Positions 52,712 through 63,863 of a DNA stretch of 64,000 nt are shown here, one piece after another (position 1 is the stretch's first letter; each line of letters begins with the position of its first letter). Both the position numbers and the translations under genes were made by a program. The notes beneath the pieces were generated by a model. The model worked only from the letters and a program-made list of their open reading frames with translations. It was not told the DNA's origin and searched no databases. Origin of the DNA: Bryobacteraceae bacterium (GTDB lineage: Bacteria > Acidobacteriota > Terriglobia > Bryobacterales > Bryobacteraceae); contig JAIEPW010000028.1 in NCBI GenBank assembly GCA_019748195.1, forward strand, positions 31,361 to 95,360, written 5' to 3'.

Positions 52712-52903
52712 CTAGCTTGCCGCCATGATGGAGGTGACCTTCGAAAATACCGTGCTCACCGCCGGCATCACCTGCGGCGGCAAAAAGCCCGCCACCACGA
52801 TCGCGATTGCCGCCGCCATCAGCGCGTACTCGATCAGATCCTGCCCTTCGCTGTTACGCCACAGCCGGCTGAGGCGCGATCGATATTGGCTCGTTTTCAT
52901 CAT
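52712..52903 (-). CDS. Flp-type IVb pilin subunit
   Basis: A 63-residue prepilin of the Flp/Fap group. ATG 52903 follows GGAGGAGAG at about 8 bp. The short basic leader MMKTSQYRSRLSRLWRNSEG ends in the prepilin-peptidase site G followed by Q-D-L-I-E-Y-A, with the conserved glutamate at position +5. The hydrophobic assembly helix ALMAAAIAIVVAGFLPPQVM follows, then a short tail (VSTVFSKVTSIMAAS). Such pilins are used for tight adherence. No tad secretion genes are in the window, so the machinery must lie elsewhere. It is upstream of motA on the same strand. Confidence 0.86.
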   Translation of the reverse strand: MMKTSQYRSRLSRLWRNSEGQDLIEYALMAAAIAIVVAGFLPPQVMPAVSTVFSKVTSIMAAS

Positions 52904-53123
52904 GGCTTTCTCTCCTCCCAGCAAGCGCCCCGGCGCCCAACCCGGCCGCTTCCTGCACCTCGGTCGCACCTTCATCATGCGCGACTCCGCCCGCCGCCGA
53001 CAACCTGATTTTGACCGTAGCCGTTCCTCGAAAACCACTTAAAAGAAAAGTCCTAGGGACACTCGTCGGTGGTTCCACGCACAATCCCTTAGTCCTTCGC
53101 GCCTCCTAGTCCCATCCCACCAG

Positions 53124-54437
53124 CTAGGGATTCCCCTGCGCCGGATACCGGATCACCGTGAAGTTCCTCAGCCACACCGTGTCCGATGACGCAGCCGACA
53201 TCTGCCCCCGGAACTCAACCGTCAGCCCCTGCCCAGGCGTGAACGCAACGCTCCCCGCCGCCGCCGTCACCGCCGACAACGCTCCCCAGCTCTGCGCCGC
53301 CGAAAGCCCTCCCGCCCCATGCAGTCCTGCTTCCGCCCGCCCGAACAGCGTTGTCTCCAGCAGCGATACGCTTCGCGAGACCACCGCTGTCGATCCCCAC
53401 CGCACTTCTGCTCCAAACCCCGTGGTACCTCCCGTGTGTTCGTACTGGAAGCGGATCTCAATCCGGTCGCCCGCGCCCAACACCCCCGCCGGTATCGAAC
53501 AGCTTCCCAGGCTGATCAATGCCGTGGAACTCGTCCCCGTCCCCGTGCCCGAACAGATCGTCTGCGCCGCCGTGAAACTCGCGAGCGGGTTCCCCGGATC
53601 CCCGTACCGGTAGCGCGCCTGCAACACGTCGCCGGTCTGCGGCGCGGACGAAAACAGAAACGTGATCGTCGATCCCGAAAGCAGGAAGTCCGTTCCCGCC
53701 CGCTGCAGAACTCCGTTCTTGAACAACGCCAGGCTCGCCCCCGGCGACGGCGCGAAGTTCAACGTGAACACCGTGTTCACCCCGTTTACCAGCCCGGCCG
53801 GCACCTCGCCATCCGCGAACTGCGGCAGGATGCCGCCGCCTCCTCCGCCGCCCGCCCCGCACGGCGAAGCCGAGCCGTCCACGCGAACGCAATCCCCCGC
53901 ATCCCCCGAGGCGCCTTCCATCTGCCCCGCCGCGTTGATCACCGCCGCTCGCGACGCCGTGAATCCCGGTCCCCGAATCGGCCGCACCAGCAGCTCGTTG
54001 CTCAAACCCGCCACATCCGGAATCGTGATCTGCGTGTTCGCCGGAGGCGGTCCCACCACCGAGCCCTGCCCCGTCCGCACCTGGCGGATCCGCAGCGGCG
54101 TCGCGCTGGGAGGCACGGCCCACGTCTCCGTGAATTGCAGCCGTCCCCGGCTCTCATACGCCACTTCGTACTGCGCCCCGGCCGTTGCCGTCGTGGTCGG
54201 CGCCAGCCGCACCCGCAGCACCCCGTTCACGATCTCCACCGTCAGATCCGACGTGGCGATATTGCTCTGATCGCCGGCCTCGAAACTTCGCCAGCGGATC
54301 CGCATCGTGCCGTTGTACCTTGTCCCGTCCGCCTTATACAGCGTGTCCTGAATCGCCGTGAGCACGGGCTGAGCCGGAGCCGGGCTCAGGCTGAAAAACA
54401 ACAGGACGCTCCAACGTCCCAAGCGCTTCCCCTTCAT
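53124..54437 (-). CDS. Secreted beta-rich protein of unknown function
   Basis: A 437-residue exported protein. ATG 54437 follows AGGAGAA and opens a signal peptide (MKGKRLGRWSVLLFFSLSPA). The first half resembles acidobacterial secreted proteins (ILTAIQDTLYKADGTRYNGT and TTATAGAQYEVAYESRGRLQ). The middle holds a run of seven glycines after CGAG. It is followed by a segment close to a phage-tail-fibre-like motif (FKNGVLQRAGTDFLLSGSTI, then APQTGDVLQARYRYG), in which a target is presented on a beta-sandwich. The C-terminal part contains LISLGSCSIPAGVLGAGDRI and FEVRWGST-type strands. No enzyme motif is visible. It may act as a surface or adhesin-like protein; this is inferred. Confidence 0.75.
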   Translation of the reverse strand: MKGKRLGRWSVLLFFSLSPAPAQPVLTAIQDTLYKADGTRYNGTMRIRWRSFEAGDQSNIATSDLTVEIVNGVLRVRLAPTTTATAGAQYEVAYESRGRLQFTETWAVPPSATPLRIRQVRTGQGSVVGPPPANTQITIPDVAGLSNELLVRPIRGPGFTASRAAVINAAGQMEGASGDAGDCVRVDGSASPCGAGGGGGGGILPQFADGEVPAGLVNGVNTVFTLNFAPSPGASLALFKNGVLQRAGTDFLLSGSTITFLFSSAPQTGDVLQARYRYGDPGNPLASFTAAQTICSGTGTGTSSTALISLGSCSIPAGVLGAGDRIEIRFQYEHTGGTTGFGAEVRWGSTAVVSRSVSLLETTLFGRAEAGLHGAGGLSAAQSWGALSAVTAAAGSVAFTPGQGLTVEFRGQMSAASSDTVWLRNFTVIRYPAQGNP

Positions 54438-54605
54438 CTGCGGTTCTCCTTCTTCCGCCTCCGTCGCGGAGGGGCTTCCGGCCAACAGTTAAGGGCCGCC
54501 CGCGGCCGACAACGCCCCCGCCGCGCCCGCCCGGCACGCCTAACGGATTGCGTAACAAGGATTTGAAGAGGGAAAGATTTTGCCCGCCGCGCTGTGATCG
54601 CGACT

Positions 54606-56417
54606 TTAGAAGATCAGGCTCAGGCTGCCCCGCAGCATCCGCGGATTCTGCGTGATCTCGGCCTTGCGCCCGCCCGAAGACGACACCGGCAGGTAACCCT
54701 GACCCAGCAGATTGCGCGCCTCCGCCACCGCTTCCAGCCGCCCCGGAAGGCCGCGGAAGTTGGGCAGCGGCTGGCGCACCGCCATGTTCCAGCCCAGCTC
54801 TTCATAGCGATGCGTTTGCGTCAGCGGCTGGTGAACCGGCATCAGCACCCGGAAATCGCTCCAGCCGTAGGAAGCGTTCAGGCGCGTTCCCGTGCCCGGC
54901 ACCACCGCCGACGCTCGCGCCGACACCCACGGGCGATTCGTCTTCCGCAGCAGCGATCGCAACTGATCCGCGTCCGCGGCCTCCAGTTGCTCTCCCGTGG
55001 TCCGTAGCGCGCCCGCGTAGCCCGCCGCGATCCCCACCTGCACCCGGTCCCCGAATCGTTGATCCACCGCCGCCATGTAACCCAGGCGATCGTAATTGCC
55101 GAGATTGAAGATGCTGGCCCGGGAGGCGATGTCCGGCAGCAGATCCTCGGCGGCCACTAACCCTTCGCCGCCGTTCATGACCGCGGCCGCGTTCTTCACT
55201 GCCTCGTGAAACACCGCCGCGCGATAGGTCCGGCTGCCCGCCACCCGCTGGAAGCCGAGCTCGAAATTCTCCGTGCGCTGCACCCGCGCGTGACCGTCCC
55301 GGATCGAAAGCCGCGGCAGCGTCGCCAGCGCCGAAAGATCCTGTTGCAACTCCGTCTCGGATGCGCGGCTCTGCGCGATCAGATCCGCCGGCGCCACGCC
55401 CGAACTGAACGCCGCCTGAATCGATCCGATCCGGCCCAGATCGTAGGTCAGGCGGCCGAACGGGCTCAAATAGTTCAGCCGGTTCAGGAACGAAATCGAC
55501 TCGAGCGACGCGCCGTACTCCACCGTGAAACGTTCCGTCAGTTGCAGGCGATCGTAAGTGCTGATCGACATGGTGCGCAGCGCCGGCGCCGAGCCGCCCG
55601 TCAAAGCCCCCAATCCCGCCCGCAGCGGCAATGCCACCTGCCGCATCGTCAGCGTGACCTCCGGACTCACCATCCCGCCCGCTTCGCGGCTGTACGTGGT
55701 CCGGAAGCCGGCCGTCGGCAGCGCCGATCCCGCCGCATAGCCTACATTGCCCGACACCTTCATGCGATTCACGCCGAAAAGGGAAGTCGCCAGCGCGAAC
55801 GCCGTTCCCAGGTCCTGCGCTCCACCGCCCGCCGCCAGCGAAATGCCGTCCGCGGCCCCTACCCGGACCAGACCTTGCGTATCGGCGAATGCCGGCGCCC
55901 CCGCGTGAACCTTGCTTCCGGACGCATCGGGACCCGGCAAAACCCGCAGCACCGGACGCGTCGCCAGCGATCCCTTCAAGGTCCAGCGCCATTCGTCCGT
56001 CATCAGCGTCCCGCGCCCCGGACCCGAATACACCAGTTCAATCGAGCTGAACAGGCTCGCCAGTTGAATCGTCAGGAAGCTCTGCCCGCCCGCCTGCACG
56101 GAGATGTTCTTGCGCTCCGCCGGCACAAAGCTGGCCAACTGCACGCGAATCGAATACAGATCGGGAGTGAGGAAATCGAAGCCGAAGCCGCCGTTCTCGT
56201 TCGACAGGACCTTGCGGACCAGTTGATCGTAGCGGTTGAAAAGGAAGACGGTTGCGCCCATCTGGGCGACGCCGGTCGCGCTCCGCACCTCACCGGCAAT
56301 CGCCCCCGACAGCTTGGCCGGCGAAGCAGCCTCAAGCCCGGAGGCGAGCGAAATCGCGGCAATCGCACCCAAGGCAGCGTAAGCTCTGGTTCCAACCAGC
56401 ACTCGGTTTCCCGTCAC
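54606..56417 (-). CDS. Outer-membrane beta-barrel protein with carboxypeptidase-regulatory domain, no TonB plug
   Basis: A 603-residue protein related to the Oar receptors but without an obvious plug. The signal peptide (TGNRVLVGTRAYAALGAIAA) is followed by a carboxypeptidase-regulatory domain (GAIAGEVRSATGVAQMGATV, LTPDLYSIRVQLASFVPAER). A barrel-like region with alternating strands then runs to the end (FRTTYSREAGGMVSPEVTLT, RLQLTERFTVEYGASLESIS), closing on MLRGSLSLIF with a terminal aromatic. It could be a channel or adhesin. GTG 56417 was chosen as start; there is no good Shine-Dalgarno sequence. The next upstream gene on the same strand is the GWxTD protein, so the two may be one transcript. 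Confidence 0.85.
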   Translation of the reverse strand: MTGNRVLVGTRAYAALGAIAAISLASGLEAASPAKLSGAIAGEVRSATGVAQMGATVFLFNRYDQLVRKVLSNENGGFGFDFLTPDLYSIRVQLASFVPAERKNISVQAGGQSFLTIQLASLFSSIELVYSGPGRGTLMTDEWRWTLKGSLATRPVLRVLPGPDASGSKVHAGAPAFADTQGLVRVGAADGISLAAGGGAQDLGTAFALATSLFGVNRMKVSGNVGYAAGSALPTAGFRTTYSREAGGMVSPEVTLTMRQVALPLRAGLGALTGGSAPALRTMSISTYDRLQLTERFTVEYGASLESISFLNRLNYLSPFGRLTYDLGRIGSIQAAFSSGVAPADLIAQSRASETELQQDLSALATLPRLSIRDGHARVQRTENFELGFQRVAGSRTYRAAVFHEAVKNAAAVMNGGEGLVAAEDLLPDIASRASIFNLGNYDRLGYMAAVDQRFGDRVQVGIAAGYAGALRTTGEQLEAADADQLRSLLRKTNRPWVSARASAVVPGTGTRLNASYGWSDFRVLMPVHQPLTQTHRYEELGWNMAVRQPLPNFRGLPGRLEAVAEARNLLGQGYLPVSSSGGRKAEITQNPRMLRGSLSLIF

Positions 56418-56499
56418 CCGCTCACTTTCATTTCCGGCCGCGGCCGCAGCCCGAAATCGGCCTTTATCTTACCTGGATTCCCCACCGGGGGCAATCCCC

Positions 56500-58197
56500 T
56501 CAGCCTGTCACCGTGAAGTTGACCGAAGGCGTTAGAATCTGGTTCTTGGTCTTGTCCGTCACCTTCAGCTTCAACGTGTATTGGCCCGGAGCCATGTCCT
56601 TCAGCGGCAACAGCTTCTCGATGGTCAACTGCGTGGCGTTGCCGGCCACCGTGGCCACATCCTCGCTGAACTCGAACACCTTCTCGTTGGAGCCCACCTT
56701 CACGATTTCGTACTCGATGGTCCCGTTCGGTTTCTTGGTCGTCTCGTCCTGCGCGAAGTTGTACAACTGCATGTAAATGCCCATTTTTTCGGACTGCAGG
56801 AAGGTCTCGCTCAGCCGCGGCCGCACCTTCGAGGTCCCGATCACGAACTGCCCCGTCCCGATCGACTTCGTCGGCACCTTTTCGAGCAGGTCCGCTAAAA
56901 TGAGGCTCGACGCCGACAGCGCCTCTTCATCGAAGCGCGGCACATCCAGCGCCAGTTCGTAATTGTTCATGTTCCCGCTGACCACGTCCTTGGCGACCAC
57001 GTTCAGGCGGTACTTGCCCGGCGCCAGCGGCACCGTCTTCTGGTAAACCGACGATCCCTTCGCCGCCTGCTGCAACAGGTCATTGGGCACTTCCACGCTC
57101 ACCACGTCCTCGAAAATATTCACCGTGCGGCGCGACATCGTGGAAATGCGCGCGAAGATGTTCACGGTCGCCTTCGAAATGCCTTCCGTGTTCTTGAACT
57201 CCAGGTCGCGGCGGTCGAACTGCAAAGTCACCGCGCTGAATATCGAATTCGAGGTCACCGGGACGTAGTCCACGCGAACCCGCATCGGCAGCAGGTTGAA
57301 CTTGATGCTCGAGGTAACCGCCGCTTCCAGGTCCTTGAACTTGATCTTCGGCGCCTTCTGCAAGTCGGCGAACTGCTGCAGCCGGTCGAACTGATTCATG
57401 CGGGCCGACTGCGGCATGTTGCCCGTTCCCAGACGCGTTCCGTCGGTGCGCGTGAAGCGGTCCACCTTCGATGCCAGGCCCATCTCTTCCATCATCGTGA
57501 GACCGGCGCCCGGAACCATCAGCAGCGCGTCCTTCTCCGACGGGTCCATCGTCATCCGATACTCGCCCGACATCGTTGGATCGACAAACTCGATCTGGAT
57601 GTCCTGCTGCATGCCCACGCCCTCCAGGTAGCGGTACCGCCACTTCTCAAAGGGAAACGTGGAGGTGGTCCCGCCGCCTTCCTCCCAGGGACGCTGATAA
57701 GTCCCTCCGGCGGGGTGCGACTCGATTTCATCCGGCGGTCCGAACGTGATGTAAATCCGCCCGCGATCCGTCTTCCAGCCCGGAATTCCCGAAGCAAACC
57801 GCTCGTTCGCATAGGCGATGCGCCGGTAGTGCTCTTCCTTGTATTCGTTTTCCTCGGAATCCGGCGTCGGGTCCCGGCGCAGCCAGAACTGCTCGATGAA
57901 CTGCTGCCGCTCTTCGTCAGTGGCCAGGTTCTTGAACGCCTTACGCTCTTCGTCGGTGATGATATAGGTCACGTCCTGGTTGATCCAGGTGCGGAACGGC
58001 GTTTCCAGTTCCTTGCGCAGCCGCTCTTCCTGCTTCCGCTTTTCCTTCTCGGTCATCGGCCGGGCGACCGTTTCGCGGTTTCCGTTGTTCTCGGGCTTCT
58101 TGTTCTTCTGCGCGAACAGCGGCGATTGAACAAGCAGAAAGGAATACAAAGTTGCCCAAACCACCGGGGCTTGCACTTTCCGGGCAGCGAGATTCAT
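56500..58197 (-). CDS. Secreted GWxTD-domain protein
   Basis: A 565-residue exported protein of the GWxTD family, found in Acidobacteria and related phyla and of unknown function. The signal peptide lies in MNLAARKVQAPVVWATLYSF and is followed by a charged segment. The GWxTD domain has FRTWINQDVTYIITDEERKA, FIEQFWLRRDPTPDSEENEY, GWKTDRGRIYITFGPPDEIE and PFEKWRYRYLEGVG. The last 250 residues form two beta-sandwich-like modules (PLAPGKYRLNVVAKDVVSGN, PLKDMAPGQYTLKLKVTDKT). The ATG at 58197 has GGGGAGGTG upstream and a good promoter. Confidence 0.93.
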   Translation of the reverse strand: MNLAARKVQAPVVWATLYSFLLVQSPLFAQKNKKPENNGNRETVARPMTEKEKRKQEERLRKELETPFRTWINQDVTYIITDEERKAFKNLATDEERQQFIEQFWLRRDPTPDSEENEYKEEHYRRIAYANERFASGIPGWKTDRGRIYITFGPPDEIESHPAGGTYQRPWEEGGGTTSTFPFEKWRYRYLEGVGMQQDIQIEFVDPTMSGEYRMTMDPSEKDALLMVPGAGLTMMEEMGLASKVDRFTRTDGTRLGTGNMPQSARMNQFDRLQQFADLQKAPKIKFKDLEAAVTSSIKFNLLPMRVRVDYVPVTSNSIFSAVTLQFDRRDLEFKNTEGISKATVNIFARISTMSRRTVNIFEDVVSVEVPNDLLQQAAKGSSVYQKTVPLAPGKYRLNVVAKDVVSGNMNNYELALDVPRFDEEALSASSLILADLLEKVPTKSIGTGQFVIGTSKVRPRLSETFLQSEKMGIYMQLYNFAQDETTKKPNGTIEYEIVKVGSNEKVFEFSEDVATVAGNATQLTIEKLLPLKDMAPGQYTLKLKVTDKTKNQILTPSVNFTVTG

Positions 58198-58224
58198 CGG
58201 AACACACCTCCCCTGACAGATCTG

Positions 58225-58253
58225 ATTGTAACGTGGCTGTCTGACGCGGGCAA
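58225..58253 (-). promoter_or_regulatory. Sigma70-type promoter of the GWxTD gene
   Basis: On the - strand TTGCCC (58248-58253, 4 of 6) and TACAAT (58225-58230, 5 of 6) are separated by 17 bp. The expected transcription start is near 58218, giving a leader of about 20 nt with AGGGGAGGTG before the ATG at 58197. Confidence 0.5.
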
Positions 58254-58296
58254 TGCCACCCCGGTTTCACTGCTTCCGGCGGGGGGGCACGCCGCA

Positions 58297-59274
58297 TCAC
58301 ACCGCCGAAGCGCTGGCGGAGAGGCCGAACAAGGCCGATCGCGCCTCCTGATACTCGCTTTTCAGTTTCTCCACCAGCTCCGCCGCCCCCGGAATGGACT
58401 TGACCGCGCCAATCCCCTGGCCGCATCCCCAGATGTCCTTCCAGGCCTTCGCCGGCCGGTTGGAGCCGAAGTCCATGGTCGAAGGATCGCTCTCCGGCAG
58501 AGCCTCCGGGTCCAGCCCGGCGTTGCGGATCGACGGCTTCAGATAATTCCCATGCACCCCGGTGAACAGGCTTGTGTAAACAATGTCCCCCGCGGCGGAG
58601 TCGACAATCATCTGTTTGTAGCCTTCGGCGGCGTTCGCCTCCCGCGTGGCGATGAACGCCGACCCGATATACGCCAGGTCCGCGCCCATGGCCTGCGCCG
58701 CCAGAACCGCCCGTCCGGTGGCGATCGCGCCCGACAGAATCAGCGGCCCGTCGAACCACTCCCGGATTTCCTGCACCAGGGCGAACGGCGAGAGCGTCCC
58801 GGCATGGCCCCCCGCCCCGGCGCACACCGCGATCAGGCCGTCAGCGCCCTTCTCGATCGCCTTGCGCGCGTGCACGATATTGATGATGTCGTGCAGGACC
58901 ACGCCGCCATAGGAATGCACCGCCTGATTCACCTCGGGCCGCGCGCCCAGCGACGTAATCACCACCGGGACCCTGTACTTCACGCACAGCTCCAGGTCAT
59001 GCTGCAGCCGGTCGTTGGACTTGTGAACGATCTGGTTCACCGCGAACGGCGCCGACGGAGCTTGCGGGTGCGCGGCGTCGTACTCGGCCAGCTCGCCGGT
59101 GATCCGCTTCAGCCACTCCTCCAATTGCTCCTTGGGCCGGGCGTTTAGGGCCGGAAAGGCCCCCACGATGCCCGATTTGCACTGCGCCAGCACCAGATCC
59201 GGGTTCGAGATGATAAACAAGGGCGAGCCGATCGCCGGCAGCCTCAACCGTTCAAACACTTTAGGAAGACTCAT
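58297..59274 (-). CDS. Nitronate monooxygenase (2-nitropropane dioxygenase family)
   Basis: A 325-residue FMN enzyme that oxidises alkyl nitronates or acts as an enoyl-reductase-like flavoprotein. The TIM barrel starts LRLPAIGSPLFIISNPDLVL. The catalytic histidine and FMN-binding segment is GLIAVCAGAGGHAGTLSPFA, followed by PLILSGAIATGRAVLAAQAM, GADLAYIGSAFIAT and CGQGIGAVKSIPGAAELVE. The true nitroalkane-oxidising activity of family members varies, so the natural substrate is open. AAGGA precedes the ATG at 59274. It is divergent from clpX. Confidence 0.91.
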   Translation of the reverse strand: MSLPKVFERLRLPAIGSPLFIISNPDLVLAQCKSGIVGAFPALNARPKEQLEEWLKRITGELAEYDAAHPQAPSAPFAVNQIVHKSNDRLQHDLELCVKYRVPVVITSLGARPEVNQAVHSYGGVVLHDIINIVHARKAIEKGADGLIAVCAGAGGHAGTLSPFALVQEIREWFDGPLILSGAIATGRAVLAAQAMGADLAYIGSAFIATREANAAEGYKQMIVDSAAGDIVYTSLFTGVHGNYLKPSIRNAGLDPEALPESDPSTMDFGSNRPAKAWKDIWGCGQGIGAVKSIPGAAELVEKLKSEYQEARSALFGLSASASAV

Positions 59275-59359
59275 GGGTGGAGTCTTCCTTTATACCTTGA
59301 GGACTCCACCGCCTGCTCGAACGGGCGGGGAAATCCCCTATAGTGCTTCCGGCGGGACC

Positions 59360-59368
59360 TGTTATAAT
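59360..59368 (+). promoter_or_regulatory. Extended -10 promoter of clpX
   Basis: TGTTATAAT (extended -10 TGn followed by a perfect TATAAT, 59363-59368) lies 49 bp before the clpX start at 59418. The -35 region at 59340-59345 is poor, as is usual with extended -10 promoters. It is inside the divergent clpX/nitronate monooxygenase spacer. Confidence 0.55.
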
Positions 59369-59417
59369 CGAGGTGCATCCGAATGACAGGCACCAAATCG
59401 ACCTCTGGGGGTTCGTT

Positions 59418-60680
59418 GTGAAGCGATCCGGTTCGGACGAGACCCTTCGTTGTTCGTTCTGCCATAAGAGTCAGGATGCGGTCGGCAAGCTCATTTCCTC
59501 CCCCAGCGATTATCCGCGAGCCTACATTTGCGACGAATGCATTGCCGTCTGCAACTCGATTCTGGAGGACGACCGGCACGACCAGCCCTACGGCGCGCCG
59601 CATAAGCTCCCTAAACCGTTGGAGCTGAAGGAATACCTCGATCAATACGTCATCGGCCAGGACGCCGTGAAAAAGAAGCTTGCCGTGGCCGTCTACAACC
59701 ACTACAAGCGGATTCAGATGAACAAGCAGCGTGGGGAAGTGGAGCTTTCCAAGTCCAACATCATGCTGATCGGGCCCACCGGCACCGGCAAGACCTTGCT
59801 CGCGCAGACCCTGGCCCGTATCCTCGATGTGCCCTTCGCCATCGTGGACGCCACCACCCTGACCGAAGCCGGCTACGTGGGCGAGGACGTCGAAAACATC
59901 ATCCTGCGGCTGCTGCAAAACGCCGACTGGGACGTGCAGCGCTGCCAGCAGGGCATCATCTACATCGACGAGATCGACAAGATCGGCCGCAAGGACGAAA
60001 ACCCCTCCATCACCCGCGATGTCTCCGGCGAAGGCGTGCAGCAGGCGCTGCTCAAGATCCTGGAAGGCACCATCGCCAACGTTCCGCCCCAGGGCGGACG
60101 CAAGCATCCGCACCAGGAATTCACCCCGGTGGATACCACCAACATCCTGTTCATCTGCGGCGGAGCGTTCGTGGGACTGGAAAAGACCATTTCCCGGCGC
60201 GTCGGCACCCGGACCATGGGCTTCCAGCCCGCCGAGGATCCCGCCCGCCGCCAGGGCGCCTCCGGCCGCCGCGACGTCAGCATGCTCGAGCAGGTGCAGC
60301 CCATCGACCTGATCCGCTCCGGGTTCATCCCCGAGTTCATCGGGCGCCTCCCCGTCGTGGCCGTGCTCGAGGACCTGGATAAGGAAACGCTCGTTCAAAT
60401 TCTGACGAAGCCGAAGAACGCCATCGTGCGTCAGTATCAGAAACTGTTCGAGTTTGAAAATGTTAGACTGAAGTTTAGCGACGATGCGCTGGAAGCTATC
60501 GCTCAACTGGCGATGGAGCGCAAGGTGGGTGCGCGCGGTCTGCGCATGATCCTTGAGGACATGATGCTGGACCTGATGTACTACGTGCCCTCCTATAAGA
60601 AGGTCCGGGAGTTCGTGGTAACCAAGGAAATGGTGCTGTCGCAGAAGATCAATCTCGCCCTGCTCGACAAAGCGGGTTAG
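59418..60680 (+). CDS. clpX: ATP-dependent Clp protease ATP-binding subunit ClpX
   Basis: ClpX unfolds tagged proteins and feeds them to ClpP. The 420-residue protein has the N-terminal zinc domain with C12, C15, C38 and C41 ([19 protein letters not shown]), Walker A G119-T126 (GPTGTGKT), Walker B D184-E185 ([10 protein letters not shown]), the pore and sensor regions ([25 protein letters not shown]) and sensor 2 ([16 protein letters not shown]). The ClpP-docking IGF loop reads MGF (RTMGFQP), a conservative variant. The start is GTG 59418 ([12 protein letters not shown]), preferred because it gives the family N-terminus. clpP is not adjacent; lon follows 121 bp downstream. Confidence 0.97.
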   Translation: MKRSGSDETLRCSFCHKSQDAVGKLISSPSDYPRAYICDECIAVCNSILEDDRHDQPYGAPHKLPKPLELKEYLDQYVIGQDAVKKKLAVAVYNHYKRIQMNKQRGEVELSKSNIMLIGPTGTGKTLLAQTLARILDVPFAIVDATTLTEAGYVGEDVENIILRLLQNADWDVQRCQQGIIYIDEIDKIGRKDENPSITRDVSGEGVQQALLKILEGTIANVPPQGGRKHPHQEFTPVDTTNILFICGGAFVGLEKTISRRVGTRTMGFQPAEDPARRQGASGRRDVSMLEQVQPIDLIRSGFIPEFIGRLPVVAVLEDLDKETLVQILTKPKNAIVRQYQKLFEFENVRLKFSDDALEAIAQLAMERKVGARGLRMILEDMMLDLMYYVPSYKKVREFVVTKEMVLSQKINLALLDKAG

Positions 60681-60690
60681 GCGGCGCCGG

Positions 60691-60726
60691 CGCCTCTGGC
60701 AAGGCGCAAACGCCTCTGGGAAGGCG
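60691..60726 (+). repeat. Tandem hairpin repeat between clpX and lon
   Basis: Two 16-bp direct repeats (CGCCTCTGGCAAGGCG at 60691-60706 and CGCCTCTGGGAAGGCG at 60711-60726) occur with a 20-bp period, differing at one base. Each can fold into a short hairpin (CGCC pairing with GGCG). The second is followed by TTTAAGG. They may act in termination, attenuation or regulator binding; which is unknown. Confidence 0.55.
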
Positions 60727-60801
60727 CTTTAAGGAATGTTCCCCCGCCGCGGGCAACGCACACAACACCCCCGCCGCTTCACGCGGCTCTAGAGATCCAT
60801 C

Positions 60802-63252
<2,451 letters not shown>

Positions 63253-63275
63253 CGCTCCGGGAAACCGGCCGAAGG

Positions 63276-63304
63276 TTCACTCCGCTGGAAGCGAGGTTTA
63301 TAAT
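63276..63304 (+). promoter_or_regulatory. Putative promoter inside the engB 5' region
   Basis: TTCACT (63276-63281, 4 of 6), a 17-bp spacer and a perfect TATAAT (63299-63304) put the expected transcription start near 63311, inside the conserved N-terminal coding part of engB. It may be coincidental, because the TATAAT overlaps codons of the conserved FII segment, or it may bear on where engB really starts. Confidence 0.35.
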
Positions 63305-63863
63305 AAGTGCAGTCAGACCGGACCAGTTCCCGCCGGACAATGACGGTCTGCCGGAAATCGCCTTTTTGGGCCGGAGCAACGTGGGCAAGTCGAGCCTGCT
63401 GAACCGGCTGGTGGGGGAAGGGAAGCTGGCGTTTACCAGTTCCCGGCCGGGGCGTACACAGGCCATCAACTTCTATCACGTGGACGGAGGGTACCGCTTC
63501 GTGGACCTTCCCGGGTACGGATACGCCGAGGTTCCGCTGGAAGAAAAGCGGAAGTGGCGGGAGTTGATCGAGCAGTACCTGGGTGCGCGGAGCGAATTGA
63601 AGTTGTGCCTGCTGTTGCTCGATGCGCGGCGCGGCTGGATGGACATGGATCTCGAGCTGAAAGACTGGCTCGAAGCGCAGGGGCGGCCCTACCGGGTCGT
63701 GGCAACGAAATTTGACAAGCTTAAGTCACAGAAGGAGCGGCATCACGGACTCGCCGCCATCCGGGCCCATTACCCGGATGCCGAGCCGTTGCTGTTCTCG
63801 GCCGTAACCGGCCGGGGAGCGAGGGAAATTTGGCAAGCGATCTCGAAAACCAAGGACCATTGA
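63285..63863 (+). CDS. engB: Ribosome biogenesis GTPase EngB (YsxC/YihA), non-canonical start
   Basis: EngB is a GTPase needed for 50S subunit assembly. The frame shows G1 GRSNVGKSS, the G2 threonine in GRTQAINFYHV, G3 DLPGYG, G4 TKFDKLK and the G5-like FSAVTGRG, so the enzyme core is complete. The family N-terminus also matches in the same frame well upstream (FTPLEARFIISAVRPDQFPP and LPEIAFLG). However, no ATG, GTG or TTG occurs in that frame upstream of TTG 63366, and that TTG would delete the first beta strand. The start given here is CTG 63285, with GAAGG 9 bp upstream; ATA codons at 63300 and 63303 are alternatives. A one-base frameshift next to GTG 63307 is another explanation. It follows lon by 32 bp. 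Confidence 0.8.
   Translation: MEARFIISAVRPDQFPPDNDGLPEIAFLGRSNVGKSSLLNRLVGEGKLAFTSSRPGRTQAINFYHVDGGYRFVDLPGYGYAEVPLEEKRKWRELIEQYLGARSELKLCLLLLDARRGWMDMDLELKDWLEAQGRPYRVVATKFDKLKSQKERHHGLAAIRAHYPDAEPLLFSAVTGRGAREIWQAISKTKDH

Noticed and set aside
54606..56417. Full TonB-dependent receptor
   Set aside because: It has the carboxypeptidase-regulatory domain and barrel-like strands, but no plug motifs and about half the usual length, so it is listed as a barrel protein only.
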